NCBI GenBank assembly: GCA_050015815.1
Contig: JBEKAR010000006.1
Coordinates: 1-31,518, forward strand
DNA: 31,518 nt
Reading direction: 5' to 3'
From: JAJRAL01 sp050015815
GTDB lineage: Archaea; Thermoplasmatota; Thermoplasmata; Methanomassiliicoccales; UBA472
The notes below the pieces were generated by a model. The model ran no database searches and had not been told where the DNA came from. It saw only the letters and a program-made list of their open reading frames with translations. The position numbers and the translations under genes are program-made. Below are positions 1-9,637 of the stretch, piece after piece. Each line of letters begins with the position of its first letter. Position 1 is the first letter of the stretch.

Positions 1-2752
<2,752 letters not shown>

Positions 2753-2948
2753 CCGTTGACTGTCGGCTTAACATACGTCCAGATTGCGTGTGATTGGATC
2801 ATGGGGCCCACCCCGACGCCTTCCGTCTCGCCGAGGACGCCCTACCCACTTCCCCGAAGATACCCTCTCCGGGTGCACCTCTTCACTCAACAACTCACCG
2901 GAGCCATCATCGGGCCCGGCGCAGTGAGCCCCTCGATGCCTGAGGTGA
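2753..2948 (-). other. 23S rRNA 5' leader (precursor segment)
   Basis: This stretch lies between the nearest TATA box and the estimated mature 23S 5' end and holds no protein gene. The part next to 23S (minus strand, GTCAACGGCAATTTGTTAAG) should form one arm of the pre-23S processing helix. Its partner would be 3' of 23S, outside the window, so pairing cannot be verified. Confidence 0.5.
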
Positions 2949-2956
2949 TATTTATA
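2949..2956 (-). promoter_or_regulatory. TATA box, proximal 23S promoter candidate
   Basis: The minus strand reads TATAAATA inside ACAACGTATAAATATCACC, a near-ideal archaeal TATA box. Transcription would start at about 2923-2926, giving a leader of about 170 nt before mature 23S. Confidence 0.6.
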
Positions 2957-3034
2957 CGTTGTCCGAGCACCATGCTCACACGGGCTCGTTCCACGCGCAT
3001 CCCCACAGGCGGGAAGCTATACTAGCATAGATTA

Positions 3035-3042
3035 GCTATTTA
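3035..3042 (-). promoter_or_regulatory. TATA box, distal 23S promoter candidate
   Basis: The minus strand reads CGTTAAATAGC here. It could be a second, upstream 23S promoter, or it may lie at the 3' side of the candidate structured RNA at 3053-3170. Tandem promoters before stable RNA genes are common. Confidence 0.35.
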
Positions 3043-3052
3043 ACGATTTGTG

Positions 3053-3170
3053 AATGCGAATCGTGACTCCTGGCTCACATTGGACCCCGGTGACGCACTT
3101 CTGTTCATCGCCTGCCGACGTTCGGCAAAGTCCAGTCAGGTTCGCGGCAGGACCGACCGCGATCCGCATT
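3053..3170 (-). ncRNA. Candidate structured RNA with a 12-bp closing stem
   Basis: On the minus strand GAATGCGGATCG (3170-3159) pairs with CGATTCGCATTC (3064-3053), giving twelve consecutive pairs, one of them G-U; on the plus strand that position would be an A-C mismatch, which favours a minus-strand RNA. Inside it CCTGCCG pairs with CGGCAGG, seven perfect pairs. The triplet ACA follows the closing stem directly, as in H/ACA guide RNAs, but the 118-nt size and long closing stem do not fit a standard archaeal H/ACA unit. TATA-like sequence lies upstream in the 17-bp repeat. I did not match it to 5S, SRP or RNase P RNA. It could also be part of the sucD 3' UTR. Confidence 0.35.
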
Positions 3171-3212
3171 CGAAAGAGACGCTTCGATAGCCTGCTTCTA
3201 CGTCATTCATAC

Positions 3213-3246
3213 TATAACGAAGAGGACGGTATAACGAAGAGGACGG
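3213..3246. repeat. 17-bp perfect tandem duplication carrying a TATA-like element
   Basis: Two identical 17-bp units, TATAACGAAGAGGACGG, lie head to tail at 3213-3229 and 3230-3246. On the minus strand each reads CCGTCCTCTTCGTTATA, a purine/pyrimidine-biased stretch ending in a TATA-like core. The downstream copy could place a start near 3190, just ahead of the candidate RNA. Only two copies exist. Confidence 0.7.
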
Positions 3247-3261
3247 GCGAAGAGACCACGC

Positions 3262-4131
3262 TCACTGAGCCAATAGCCTGAGCTCATCGGGCACCCTGTC
3301 GGGTAGTTCGGCCACTCCGACTCCCGCGACCTTGAGCGCCTCGATCTTCGATTCCGCGGTGCCCTGTCCGCGCGCTATGACCGCTCCGGCGTGGCCCATC
3401 CGCTTCTCCGGAGGGGCGCTTCTGCCGGCGATGTACGCGACGACCGGCTTGCTCATGCGCCGCTTGATGAACTCGGCCGCTTCCTCCTCAGAGGTGCCAC
3501 CGATCTCTCCGACCATCACGACCTGCTTGGTCTCCTCATCCTGCTCGAACATCTCGAGCACCTGGACGAAGCTCGTTCCGATGATCGGATCTCCTCCGAT
3601 ACCGATGCAGGTTGACTGTCCGGTGCCCGCCTGGGTCAGCGCTCCGACGATCTCGTAGGTCAGAGTGCCGCTGCGCGAAACGACCCCGGTCGAACCTCTC
3701 GTGAAGATCTGGCTTGGCATGATTCCGATCTTGCCCTTCCCGGGCGAGGCGACCCCGGGACAGTTGGGACCGATGATCCTCGCACCATTCAGTCTGGCAT
3801 ACTGGATCATCCTCATCGCGTCGTGTTGCGGAACGTGCTCCGTCACCACGACGATCTTGTCTATACCCGCCTCGAGCGATTCGATCACCGCATCGAGCGC
3901 GAAGCGAGCGGGGACGAAGACGGTTGATGCGTTCGCTCCCCGTTCCCTCACCGCTCCTGCCACTGTGTCGAAGACCGGGACACCGGCGACCTTGGACCCG
4001 CCCTTCCCTGGAGTGACCCCGGCCACGACCTTCGTGCCCATCTCGGCCATGCCCGTCGCGTGGAACGCGCCCTGATGCCCCGTGATGCCTTGGACTAGGA
4101 CCCTCGTCTCCGAGTCGATCAGGACGCTCAC
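3262..4131 (-). CDS. sucD: Succinate-CoA ligase (ADP-forming), alpha subunit
   Basis: Alpha subunit of succinyl-CoA synthetase, which interconverts succinyl-CoA plus ADP and phosphate with succinate, CoA and ATP in the TCA cycle. With a GTG start at 4131 the product has 289 residues, the usual length. This start overlaps the sucC stop (GTGA), and a purine-rich GGAGGGG site lies just upstream, so a longer reading from 4167 is unlikely. Visible are the N-terminal CoA-binding Rossmann region (VLVQGITGHQGAFH), the PNCPGVASPGKGKIGIM segment, the ligase motif GEIGGTSEEEAAEF and the phosphohistidine loop RMGHAGAVI, with the catalytic His at about 247. It is translationally coupled to sucC. Confidence 0.96.
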   Translation of the reverse strand: MSVLIDSETRVLVQGITGHQGAFHATGMAEMGTKVVAGVTPGKGGSKVAGVPVFDTVAGAVRERGANASTVFVPARFALDAVIESLEAGIDKIVVVTEHVPQHDAMRMIQYARLNGARIIGPNCPGVASPGKGKIGIMPSQIFTRGSTGVVSRSGTLTYEIVGALTQAGTGQSTCIGIGGDPIIGTSFVQVLEMFEQDEETKQVVMVGEIGGTSEEEAAEFIKRRMSKPVVAYIAGRSAPPEKRMGHAGAVIARGQGTAESKIEALKVAGVGVAELPDRVPDELRLLAQ

Positions 4132-5237
4132 GGTTCTCCCCTCCCGAACCTCGCGGCGATTGTGCATGCCTCGTCCAAGTCATGCAGCGCCTTGATCCCC
4201 TCGGCCTCCAGCATTGCAGCCGCCTTTTCCTCGTTCACTCCCCGAACCCGGACCACCAAAGGAGGAAGGTCCTTCAACCGCCCCTTCGCTCTTATGACAC
4301 CTTCGGCCACGGTGTCGCACTTCGTGATCCCGCCGAAGATGTTGATCAGGATGACCTTCTGTCCGGCCTTTGCCATGAGCTCGAGGGCTCCCTCCACGAC
4401 CTTCTCGTCATCGGTGCCCCCTAGATCGAGGAAGACACCGCCTCTTCCTTCCTTGAGCGAGAGATTGTCGAGCGTGGCCATGGTGAGTCCCGCGCCGTTC
4501 GCGATCACACCGATGTCGCCATCTAGCTGGACCAAGGACAGACCCTTCTCTCTCGCCTCCCGTTCCAGCGGTGTCTGGTCGATGTCCTGCGAAGGCAGAT
4601 CGGGGTGACGGAAAGCGGCATCCTCGTCGATGATCACCTTCGAGTCTGCCGCGACGAGCCTACCATCCACGGTCCTCACCAACGGATTCACCTCTACGAG
4701 TTCGCAGTCCTTTCCGAGGAAGAGGTCGTAAAGGCCGGAGACGATCGTCCGAAGTTGCCTGGCCTGCTCCGTCCCCAGTCCTAGGAACTCGGCCGCCTCC
4801 CGGACGACATAGTCCTGTACTCCGATGAAAGGATGGATTTGCCATCCGTTCGCCTTCGCCTCTCCCGAGCTCTCCACGTCCATCCCGCCCTGCGTAATCG
4901 CGAGCAGCAAGGGCAATCGTGAGCTTCTGTCAAGTGAGATGCTCAGGTATAGCTCCTGCATCACGTTCAAGCGGTCCTCGATGAGCACCTCCTTGACCCT
5001 CTCACCAGAGATGCTCATCGCGAGGATGTCCGCGACGGCCCTCTTCGCCTGCTGATCGGTCGAGGCGAAGCGGATCCCTCCGGCCTTGCCCCTTCCCCCG
5101 GCCCTTACCTGTGCCTTGACGACGACCGGTGAGTTGAGAGTCTTGATCTCTTCCGCGGACCGAACGAGATACCCCGATGGCACGGGGACTCCGTACCGCC
5201 TGAAGAGCTCCTTGCCCTGAGCCTCTGTGAGCTTCAT
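4128..5237 (-). CDS. sucC: Succinate-CoA ligase (ADP-forming), beta subunit
   Basis: Beta subunit of succinyl-CoA synthetase, carrying the ATP-grasp domain and the succinate site; it works as a complex with SucD. The product has 369 residues and begins MKLTEAQGKELFRRYGVPVP, the family's typical start. The ATP-grasp signatures VVVKAQVRAGGRGKAGGI (about residues 38-55) and ELVEVNPLV (about 180-188) are visible, as is the C-terminal ligase domain with INIFGGITKCDTVAEGV. It is the first gene of the sucC-sucD pair, and its TGA overlaps the sucD GTG. Only a weak TATA-like TTCATAAG (5267-5274, minus) is seen upstream; the gene is divergent from the MBL gene. Confidence 0.96.
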   Translation of the reverse strand: MKLTEAQGKELFRRYGVPVPSGYLVRSAEEIKTLNSPVVVKAQVRAGGRGKAGGIRFASTDQQAKRAVADILAMSISGERVKEVLIEDRLNVMQELYLSISLDRSSRLPLLLAITQGGMDVESSGEAKANGWQIHPFIGVQDYVVREAAEFLGLGTEQARQLRTIVSGLYDLFLGKDCELVEVNPLVRTVDGRLVAADSKVIIDEDAAFRHPDLPSQDIDQTPLEREAREKGLSLVQLDGDIGVIANGAGLTMATLDNLSLKEGRGGVFLDLGGTDDEKVVEGALELMAKAGQKVILINIFGGITKCDTVAEGVIRAKGRLKDLPPLVVRVRGVNEEKAAAMLEAEGIKALHDLDEACTIAARFGRGEP

Positions 5238-5394
5238 CGAGTTCGGTCAAGTATGCGAATCCTCGACTTATGAAACAGCCGCATCGACTATATCGACCAA
5301 GGTGCGGGAAATGGTCCGGCCCAACCGGCGCCAATCTGTCTTCAGGCGGCACCATCCGGTAGAAGCGCTCAGGCCAGACGAAGCGGGGAGAGAG

Positions 5395-5403
5395 GTTAAA
5401 TAC
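5395..5403 (+). promoter_or_regulatory. TATA box for the MBL-fold gene
   Basis: GTTAAATAC is centred about 27 nt before the ATG at 5426. This predicts a leaderless or nearly leaderless transcript and supports that start. Confidence 0.6.
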
Positions 5404-5425
5404 GTCTTCCAACTTCCGAAATCTA

Positions 5426-6079
5426 ATGGTCGTCCACTTCATGCCAGGGTCAGGGGTCGATTCGAACGTCGTGCTCGTTGACGGCACGGACCCGATCCTC
5501 GTGGACACGGGGACCGGTGAGAATCAGGAGAAGCTGCTCCGAGAGATTCGTGAGGCGACAAAGGGTCGCAAGGTCGCCAGGATCATCCTCACCCACCGTC
5601 ACTTCGACCACGTTGGAGGGGCGGCAAGGATGAGCTCCTCTCTCGGCGCTAGGCTGTTCGCCCACCCGATGGACGCTGCTGTGCTTAGGAACGGAGATGG
5701 CTGGCAAACCCTCTCCCTCATGTTCGGCGTGCCAGGGGTGGCTCTAGATGTGGTCGACCTGAGGGAGGGGACGAACCTCAGCACCGGCACGCATGATCTC
5801 AAGGTCCTTCACACCCCGGGCCATACCCAAGGAAGCATCAGCCTGTTCGAGGAGGCATCGGGGATTCTGATATCGGGCGACACGGTCTTCGCCGACGGGG
5901 TGGGGCGATGGGACCTGCCATCAGGAGACCCTGAGGCGCTGAGAAGGTCGATACGCGCGCTAGGCGAGCTGGAAATCAAGGACATCTATCCTGGGCACGG
6001 GCCGTTCGTCAAAGGAGAAGGTCGCAAGTCGATAGAGAGTGCGATGAGTATTCTGGAGAGTGCTGAGACTTGGCAGTGA
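5426..6079 (+). CDS. MBL-fold metallo-hydrolase
   Basis: Metallo-beta-lactamase-fold hydrolase of 217 residues, probably cytoplasmic with a two-metal site. Metal ligands are in family order: THRHFDHVGG (H57, H59, D61, H62), HTPGHTQGS (H133), SGDTVF (D152) and GHG (H191). The single-domain layout resembles glyoxalase II-like and other small-thioester hydrolases, but the substrate cannot be told from sequence. It heads a tightly packed run: its TGA overlaps the start of the Sua5-type gene. There is no signal peptide. The family call is secure and the function open. Confidence 0.9.
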   Translation: MVVHFMPGSGVDSNVVLVDGTDPILVDTGTGENQEKLLREIREATKGRKVARIILTHRHFDHVGGAARMSSSLGARLFAHPMDAAVLRNGDGWQTLSLMFGVPGVALDVVDLREGTNLSTGTHDLKVLHTPGHTQGSISLFEEASGILISGDTVFADGVGRWDLPSGDPEALRRSIRALGELEIKDIYPGHGPFVKGEGRKSIESAMSILESAETWQ

Positions 6080-6708
6080 TAAAATGTGGGGGAAAGGGGA
6101 AAGCATACGACATCACGGACGAGGACCTGGGGCGGGTGCGGTCGGCCCTGAACGGCGGCAAGCTGGTCGTCTACCCGACCGAGACGCTGTACGGGCTCGG
6201 CGCGAACGCTCTTGACCCGAACGCGGTGAAGAGGGTATTCATGGCGAAGAACCGGCCGTTCGACATGCCCCTTTCGGTCGCGGTCAGCGATACCAGGATG
6301 CTTGACCAGGTCGCGATTCTGGACGCCACCTCAAGGAAGCTTGCGCGCAAGTTCATGCCTGGGCCCATCACCCTCCTCCTTACCAAGAAGCCGATCATCC
6401 CTGACATCGTCACCGCCGCCTCGGACGAGGTGGGCGTCAGAATGCCCGACCATCCGCTCGCGCTCAAGCTCATAGGATCATTCGGACCGATCACGTCGAC
6501 CTCGGCCAACCTTCACTCGAAGCCCGACCCATTGACGGTCGCGGCGAGCCTGAAGGATCTCGGCAAAGCGGTGGACTACTACATCGATTGCGGGAGGGCG
6601 ACCCTCGGCATCCATTCTACCATCGTCGCCGTCCGCGAAGGCGAGATCGAGATCATCCGCCAAGGCGCGATCCCGGTCAAGAAGATCGAGGCGGCCCTAA
6701 ATGAATGA
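6070..6708 (+). CDS. Sua5/YrdC-family threonylcarbamoyl-AMP synthase
   Basis: YrdC/Sua5-family protein that makes threonylcarbamoyl-AMP from threonine, bicarbonate and ATP, the first step of t6A modification at tRNA position 37. The product has about 212 residues. Visible are YPTETLYGLGANA (about 35-47), the KNR element in FMAKNRPFDMPLSV (about 57-70) and the STSAN segment that lines the nucleotide pocket. It ends soon after the YrdC domain, so it lacks the separate Sua5 C-terminal domain. The start is uncertain: TTG at 6070 or GTG at 6076, the latter in a GTGA overlap with the upstream stop. It also overlaps map by 8 nt, so the three genes are probably cotranscribed. Confidence 0.9.
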   Translation: MAVIKCGGKGKAYDITDEDLGRVRSALNGGKLVVYPTETLYGLGANALDPNAVKRVFMAKNRPFDMPLSVAVSDTRMLDQVAILDATSRKLARKFMPGPITLLLTKKPIIPDIVTAASDEVGVRMPDHPLALKLIGSFGPITSTSANLHSKPDPLTVAASLKDLGKAVDYYIDCGRATLGIHSTIVAVREGEIEIIRQGAIPVKKIEAALNE

Positions 6709-7588
6709 GGAAGAGCTCTCCTGCCTAAGGAAAGCGGGGGCGGTCTCGAGAGAAGCGAGGGAGCACGGCGCATCTCTGGTGATGGAGGGCGCGAGGCTTT
6801 GCGATGTCGCAGAGGAGGTCGAGTCCCTCATCGTGAAGAGGGGAGCGAAGCCCGCCTTCCCGGTGAGCATCGGAATCAACGATGTGGCGGCGCACTTCAC
6901 CCCGGCGACGAACGACGAGCTGAGGTTCGAGAGAGGCCAGGTCGTCAAGGTCGACGTCGGAGCGCACGTGAACGGTTACATCGGCGACACCGCCGTCACG
7001 GTCGAGGTGGAGACCAAGAACTGGACCCCTTTGATCGAGGCGGCCCAGAACGGCCTGAGGGTCGCGGTCCAGATGCTCGGTGACGGCGTCCAGGTCAACG
7101 CGGTCGGCGGCGCGGTGTAGAGGACGATTAGGTCGACCGGTTTCAAGCCGGTCGTCAACCTGACGGGCCACGGCCTGAAGCAGTACAACCTTCATGCTGG
7201 ATTGACGATACCGAACGTCGACGACGGGAGCACGACGCGACTGCGCACGGACATGGCCGTGGCGGTCGAGCCGTTCGCCACGAACGGCGGGGGACAGGTC
7301 TACAACGACCGGCCGGGAAACATCTTCCGCATCCTGCGAGAGAAGCCGATGCGGGACGAGAATTCGTTCAGGCTGTTCCAGTCGATAAAGAGGGAGTTCG
7401 GCACTCTGCCGTTCTGCGAGAGATGGTGCACCAGACTGAATCCCGATGCGTCGGTCTTGCTCAAGACCCTAGTGCGCCACGGGCTGATATCGAGCTACGC
7501 GGTGCTGCGGGAGGTCAGGGGCGGGATGGTGAGCCAGGCGGAGCACACGATCGCTCTGCTGCCGACGGGGCCGGAGATCACGACCTGA
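6701..7588 (+). CDS. map: Methionine aminopeptidase type II, interrupted by in-frame TAG
   Basis: Removes the initiator methionine from new proteins; archaea normally carry one type II enzyme. The frame runs 295 codons from ATG 6701 to TGA 7588 with a single stop, TAG at 7118-7120 (codon 140). All five metal ligands are present on both sides: D85, D96, H157 (NLTGHG), E190 (VEPFA) and E281 (AEHT). The TAG replaces the position that is Glu in Pyrococcus (AIENEIRKRGFKP against AV-stop-RTIRSTGFKP), so GAG to TAG is a one-base change. No start with a ribosome site begins the second part. Options are sequence error, a recent nonsense mutation, or readthrough. Several other genes here end in TAG, which argues against general recoding. 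Confidence 0.88.
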
Positions 7589-7616
7589 CGGCTCGTGACT
7601 GGCTAGCGGCGGACAA

Positions 7617-7624
7617 GTTTAAGA
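7617..7624 (+). promoter_or_regulatory. TATA-like element for tRNA-Leu
   Basis: GTTTAAGA lies about 34 nt (centre to 5' end) before the mature tRNA 5' end, which fits an archaeal promoter with a short precursor leader. Confidence 0.45.
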
Positions 7625-7654
7625 AGGTGCTACCAGTTACGAGTTCGTTCTCAG

Positions 7655-7742
7655 GCGAGGGTAGCCAAGCCAGGTCAACGGCGACAGACTCAAGATCTGT
7701 TCCTGAAGGGGTCCGCCGGTTCGAATCCGGCCCCTCGCACCA
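7655..7742 (+). tRNA. tRNA-Leu (anticodon CAA), CCA encoded
   Basis: Cloverleaf: acceptor GCGAGGG (7655-7661) pairs with CCCTCGC (7732-7738). The anticodon stem ACAGA/TCTGT encloses loop CTCAAGA, so the anticodon is CAA and reads UUG. A long class II variable arm and a T arm with GGTTCGAATCC follow. The discriminator is A7739 and CCA is encoded at 7740-7742. No intron is seen. UUG is also the most frequent leucine codon in the candidate leader peptide upstream of leuA in this window. Confidence 0.96.
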
Positions 7743-7839
7743 CATCTCCCGACCCGCGGACGCCAATCCCGGGCGCTCATCTTTTCATCAACCTGAATAT
7801 CATCAACCTAACGGCGTGTGATGAATCGATCGTCTCACG

Positions 7840-8133
7840 TCAGAATGGATAGGCTTGATTCAAGAGAAGAAAGACGACCAAGGCTGCCTGCAGGAACATG
7901 AAGACCGGCACGAGGACGAACTTGAGCTTCTTCGTCTTGTGATGGTACCTTCTCATCGAGTAATAGGCTCCGAAGGGTCCGAACAGCGCGACGAGCAGAA
8001 GGCGATTCTCAGACAATCTCCATCCGTTCTTCATTGCCCTCTTCTTGTCCGAACGGTATAGGAGAAAAGATATGACATTGAGGAGAAGTACGCCGACCAC
8101 TGCGATCGAGAAGTAGGTCGTCGTGCTTGACAT
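7840..8133 (-). CDS. Small DUF1294-like membrane protein
   Basis: Small membrane protein of 97 residues with start ATG at 8133; an alternative ATG at 8151 adds six residues. A hydrophobic helix (about residues 6-26) is followed by a basic segment (YRSDKKRAMKNGWRLSE). Then come LLLVALFGPFGAYYSMRRYHHKTKK and a second strong helix near the C-terminus (VLVPVFMFLQAALVVFLLL). The YRSDK...R..E..LL..ALFGP.GA....R.HKTKK pattern is typical of DUF1294, a family of unknown function in bacteria and archaea. An AAATACT TATA-like site about 25 nt upstream suggests a leaderless mRNA. It is convergent with the tRNA gene. Confidence 0.75.
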   Translation of the reverse strand: MSSTTTYFSIAVVGVLLLNVISFLLYRSDKKRAMKNGWRLSENRLLLVALFGPFGAYYSMRRYHHKTKKLKFVLVPVFMFLQAALVVFLLLNQAYPF

Positions 8134-8238
8134 TGGTTGCGACAAGGGCATACGAGTATTTCTTGTCCCCTGACTTGGGCCATCCGAGGTATTGATCGCC
8201 CCGTCTCCTCGGCAAAGCCAGAGGTTTAGCGACATTAG

Positions 8239-8256
8239 CAGAACGTTCGCGTTCTG
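8239..8256. repeat. Perfect 7-bp hairpin with UUCG tetraloop
   Basis: CAGAACG-TTCG-CGTTCTG forms seven perfect pairs closed by a UUCG loop on the plus strand (CGAA on the minus strand). It lies downstream of the zinc-ribbon remnant and upstream of the DUF1294-like gene and could end or stabilise a transcript. There is no adjacent T-run, so terminator function is not supported. Confidence 0.4.
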
Positions 8257-8345
8257 ACAACGCTTCTCAGAGGCGAACGATATGCGAGCGCAATTCGATC
8301 GAGAACAATTGAAGGGGTTTGAAAAAAGGGATTTGGGGGGATAGG

Positions 8346-8512
8346 TTAGTACCTGTCCCTCTTCGGCTTGTGCTTCTGGTAGCAATCCTTGCAGTAGACC
8401 GGCCCTCCCTCGGCCTGCCGTAACCACCAGTTCTTGGTTTTCCGTACATTATTCTCTTCCCTATTGGGGTATATTCCTCAGACCGCTTCGGGCGATCCTC
8501 GGACTGAACCAC
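8346..8512 (-). pseudogene. Frameshifted remnant of a small CxxC zinc-ribbon protein
   Basis: The end of this minus-strand stretch encodes PVYCKDCYQKHKPKRDRY before TAA 8346. This is the typical C-terminal half of small archaeal CxxC zinc-ribbon proteins (PVYCxDCYxKHKPR). The upstream part, RIMYGKPRTGGYGRPRE, is in another frame; the two join in the G-rich run at about 8401-8412 if one base is added. Even then only one CxxC pair exists, while the family normally has two, so the first knuckle is missing. The start could be GTG 8512 or ATG 8449. A TATA box at 8529-8536 suggests it was, or still is, transcribed. Internal deletion and sequence error are both possible. Confidence 0.5.
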
Positions 8513-8528
8513 TCATATCTTGTGCTAG

Positions 8529-8536
8529 TATTTAAA
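8529..8536 (-). promoter_or_regulatory. TATA box upstream of the zinc-ribbon remnant
   Basis: The minus strand reads TTTAAATA within ACCATTTAAATACTAGC, which fits initiation at about 8506-8512. Confidence 0.5.
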
Positions 8537-8663
8537 TGGTGGCCATTGCTCGCTCATTAGGACCCGCATATCTTGGGAATCCAGCAAGCCGGGACGATGA
8601 CGCGCTCCATCCCCGAGAACATATTTACGCGTCGGGGGCTTCGGTGAAGCAGGCGGGGTTCGG

Positions 8664-8738
8664 ATGACCCGGACTATCGAAGTGGACGTTGTCGTCATCG
8701 GAGCTGGGGCGGCAAGCATCGTCTCATGCTGTCCCTAG
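8664..8738 (+). pseudogene. N-terminal remnant of a FAD/NAD-binding oxidoreductase
   Basis: From ATG 8664 the frame reads TRTIEVDVVVIGAGAAS, the first beta-strand and GxGxxx loop of a Rossmann-type FAD-dependent oxidoreductase, and stops at TAG 8736-8738 after 24 codons. The same frame stays open for another 50 codons up to TGA 8889-8891 but shows no recognisable oxidoreductase sequence and runs into rnc. A TATA-like CATATTTACG at about 8619-8628 precedes it. The rest of the gene appears to have been lost, probably by a deletion ending near rnc. A chance match to the short motif cannot be fully excluded. Confidence 0.45.
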
Positions 8739-8838
8739 TGCGAACAGAACTCAGACGATTGCGCGGGAGTGAGCGGTTCCAATCCAATCTCATCGATCGA
8801 CCTCGTCGAGATCGTCGCAAGGGCAATGGAGGAGCAGG

Positions 8839-9552
8839 ATGCCGCAGGCGAAGAGGGAGAAGGACCCGGAAGTGGAAAGAGTGCTCTTTGAGAGGGGATT
8901 GTCCGAGCTGGAGGAGAGGATCGGCCATAGCTTCGTCAGGAAGAGGCTGTTGCGCCAGGCCATGACGCACTCGTCCTTTGCGATGGAGGATGGGAAGGAA
9001 TCGTATGAGAGGCTTGAGTTCCTCGGGGATCGCGTCCTCGAGCTCGCCGTCTCGGACTGGCTCTTTCACAACCGTGGCTGGGATGAGGGGCAGCTTTCGA
9101 AGACGCTGGCCTGGCTCGTCGACGAGGAGTCGCTCGCTTCCGCGGCGGAAGGGCTCCGCCTAGATGAGAATGTCAGGCTGGGGAAGAGCTTCGCCGGAAG
9201 GATGCCCACCTCTAGCGTGCTGGCCGACGCCTTCGAGGCGTTGCTCGGCGCGCTATACGTCGACGCAGGATTCGGTGTCGCTTCGCGGATCGTCATGGTC
9301 CACGTCCTCATGGAAGGCGATTTCGGGCCGATACCCGACGACTATTTCTCGAGGAGCACGCTCGAGGAGCGGTGCCGGAAGGGAGGACTGTCCGCGCCGA
9401 CCTTCTCCCACCAGGAGCGCGGGCCAGAGCATGAGAAGGAGTTCGAGTGCACCGTGACCATCGACGATGGACCAACGGGGAAGGGCGTTGGGAGGACGAA
9501 GAAGGAGGCGGAAAGGAAGGCCTCCGCGGAGCTGCTGAAGAAGCTCGGGTGA
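8839..9552 (+). CDS. rnc: Bacterial-type ribonuclease III
   Basis: Double-strand-specific endoribonuclease of 237 residues. The N-terminal RNase III domain has the signature ERLEFLGDRVLELAVSDWLF with E57, E60 and D64, and the second catalytic pair D130 and E133 in ADAFEALLGALYVDAG. A C-terminal double-stranded-RNA-binding domain spans about residues 172-237 (STLEERCRKGG ... GRTKKEAERKASAELLKKLG). The ATG at 8839 follows GGAGGAG at 5 nt spacing. Bacterial-type RNase III is uncommon in archaea, which process rRNA with the splicing endonuclease, so transfer from bacteria is likely. All catalytic residues are intact. It sits directly after the two gene remnants. Confidence 0.93.
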   Translation: MPQAKREKDPEVERVLFERGLSELEERIGHSFVRKRLLRQAMTHSSFAMEDGKESYERLEFLGDRVLELAVSDWLFHNRGWDEGQLSKTLAWLVDEESLASAAEGLRLDENVRLGKSFAGRMPTSSVLADAFEALLGALYVDAGFGVASRIVMVHVLMEGDFGPIPDDYFSRSTLEERCRKGGLSAPTFSHQERGPEHEKEFECTVTIDDGPTGKGVGRTKKEAERKASAELLKKLG

Positions 9553-9577
9553 GGATTCAATTCGCCGCTAGTGTCGG

Positions 9578-9585
9578 TTTATATA
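9578..9585 (+). promoter_or_regulatory. TATA box for the lysine-rich protein gene
   Basis: TTTATATA in GTCGGTTTATATACCTCC predicts a start near 9608-9612, leaving a leader of about 30 nt before the ATG at 9638. Confidence 0.65.
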
Positions 9586-9637
9586 CCTCCAAACTGCTCA
9601 CCATCCAGCCACGCCGAGGCGGGGCCGAGGGATTCTG

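Noticed and set aside
3053..3170. 5S rRNA, SRP RNA or RNase P RNA
   Set aside because: The size is near that of 5S, but conserved loop sequences do not match; SRP and RNase P RNAs are much longer and their core motifs are absent.
3213..3246. CRISPR-like array
   Set aside because: Only two adjacent copies without spacers; no cas genes are in the window.
7578..7766. Minus-strand ORF with the string CEGPDSNRRTPSGTDLES
   Set aside because: It is the antisense of tRNA-Leu; this type of false ORF recurs opposite tRNA genes.
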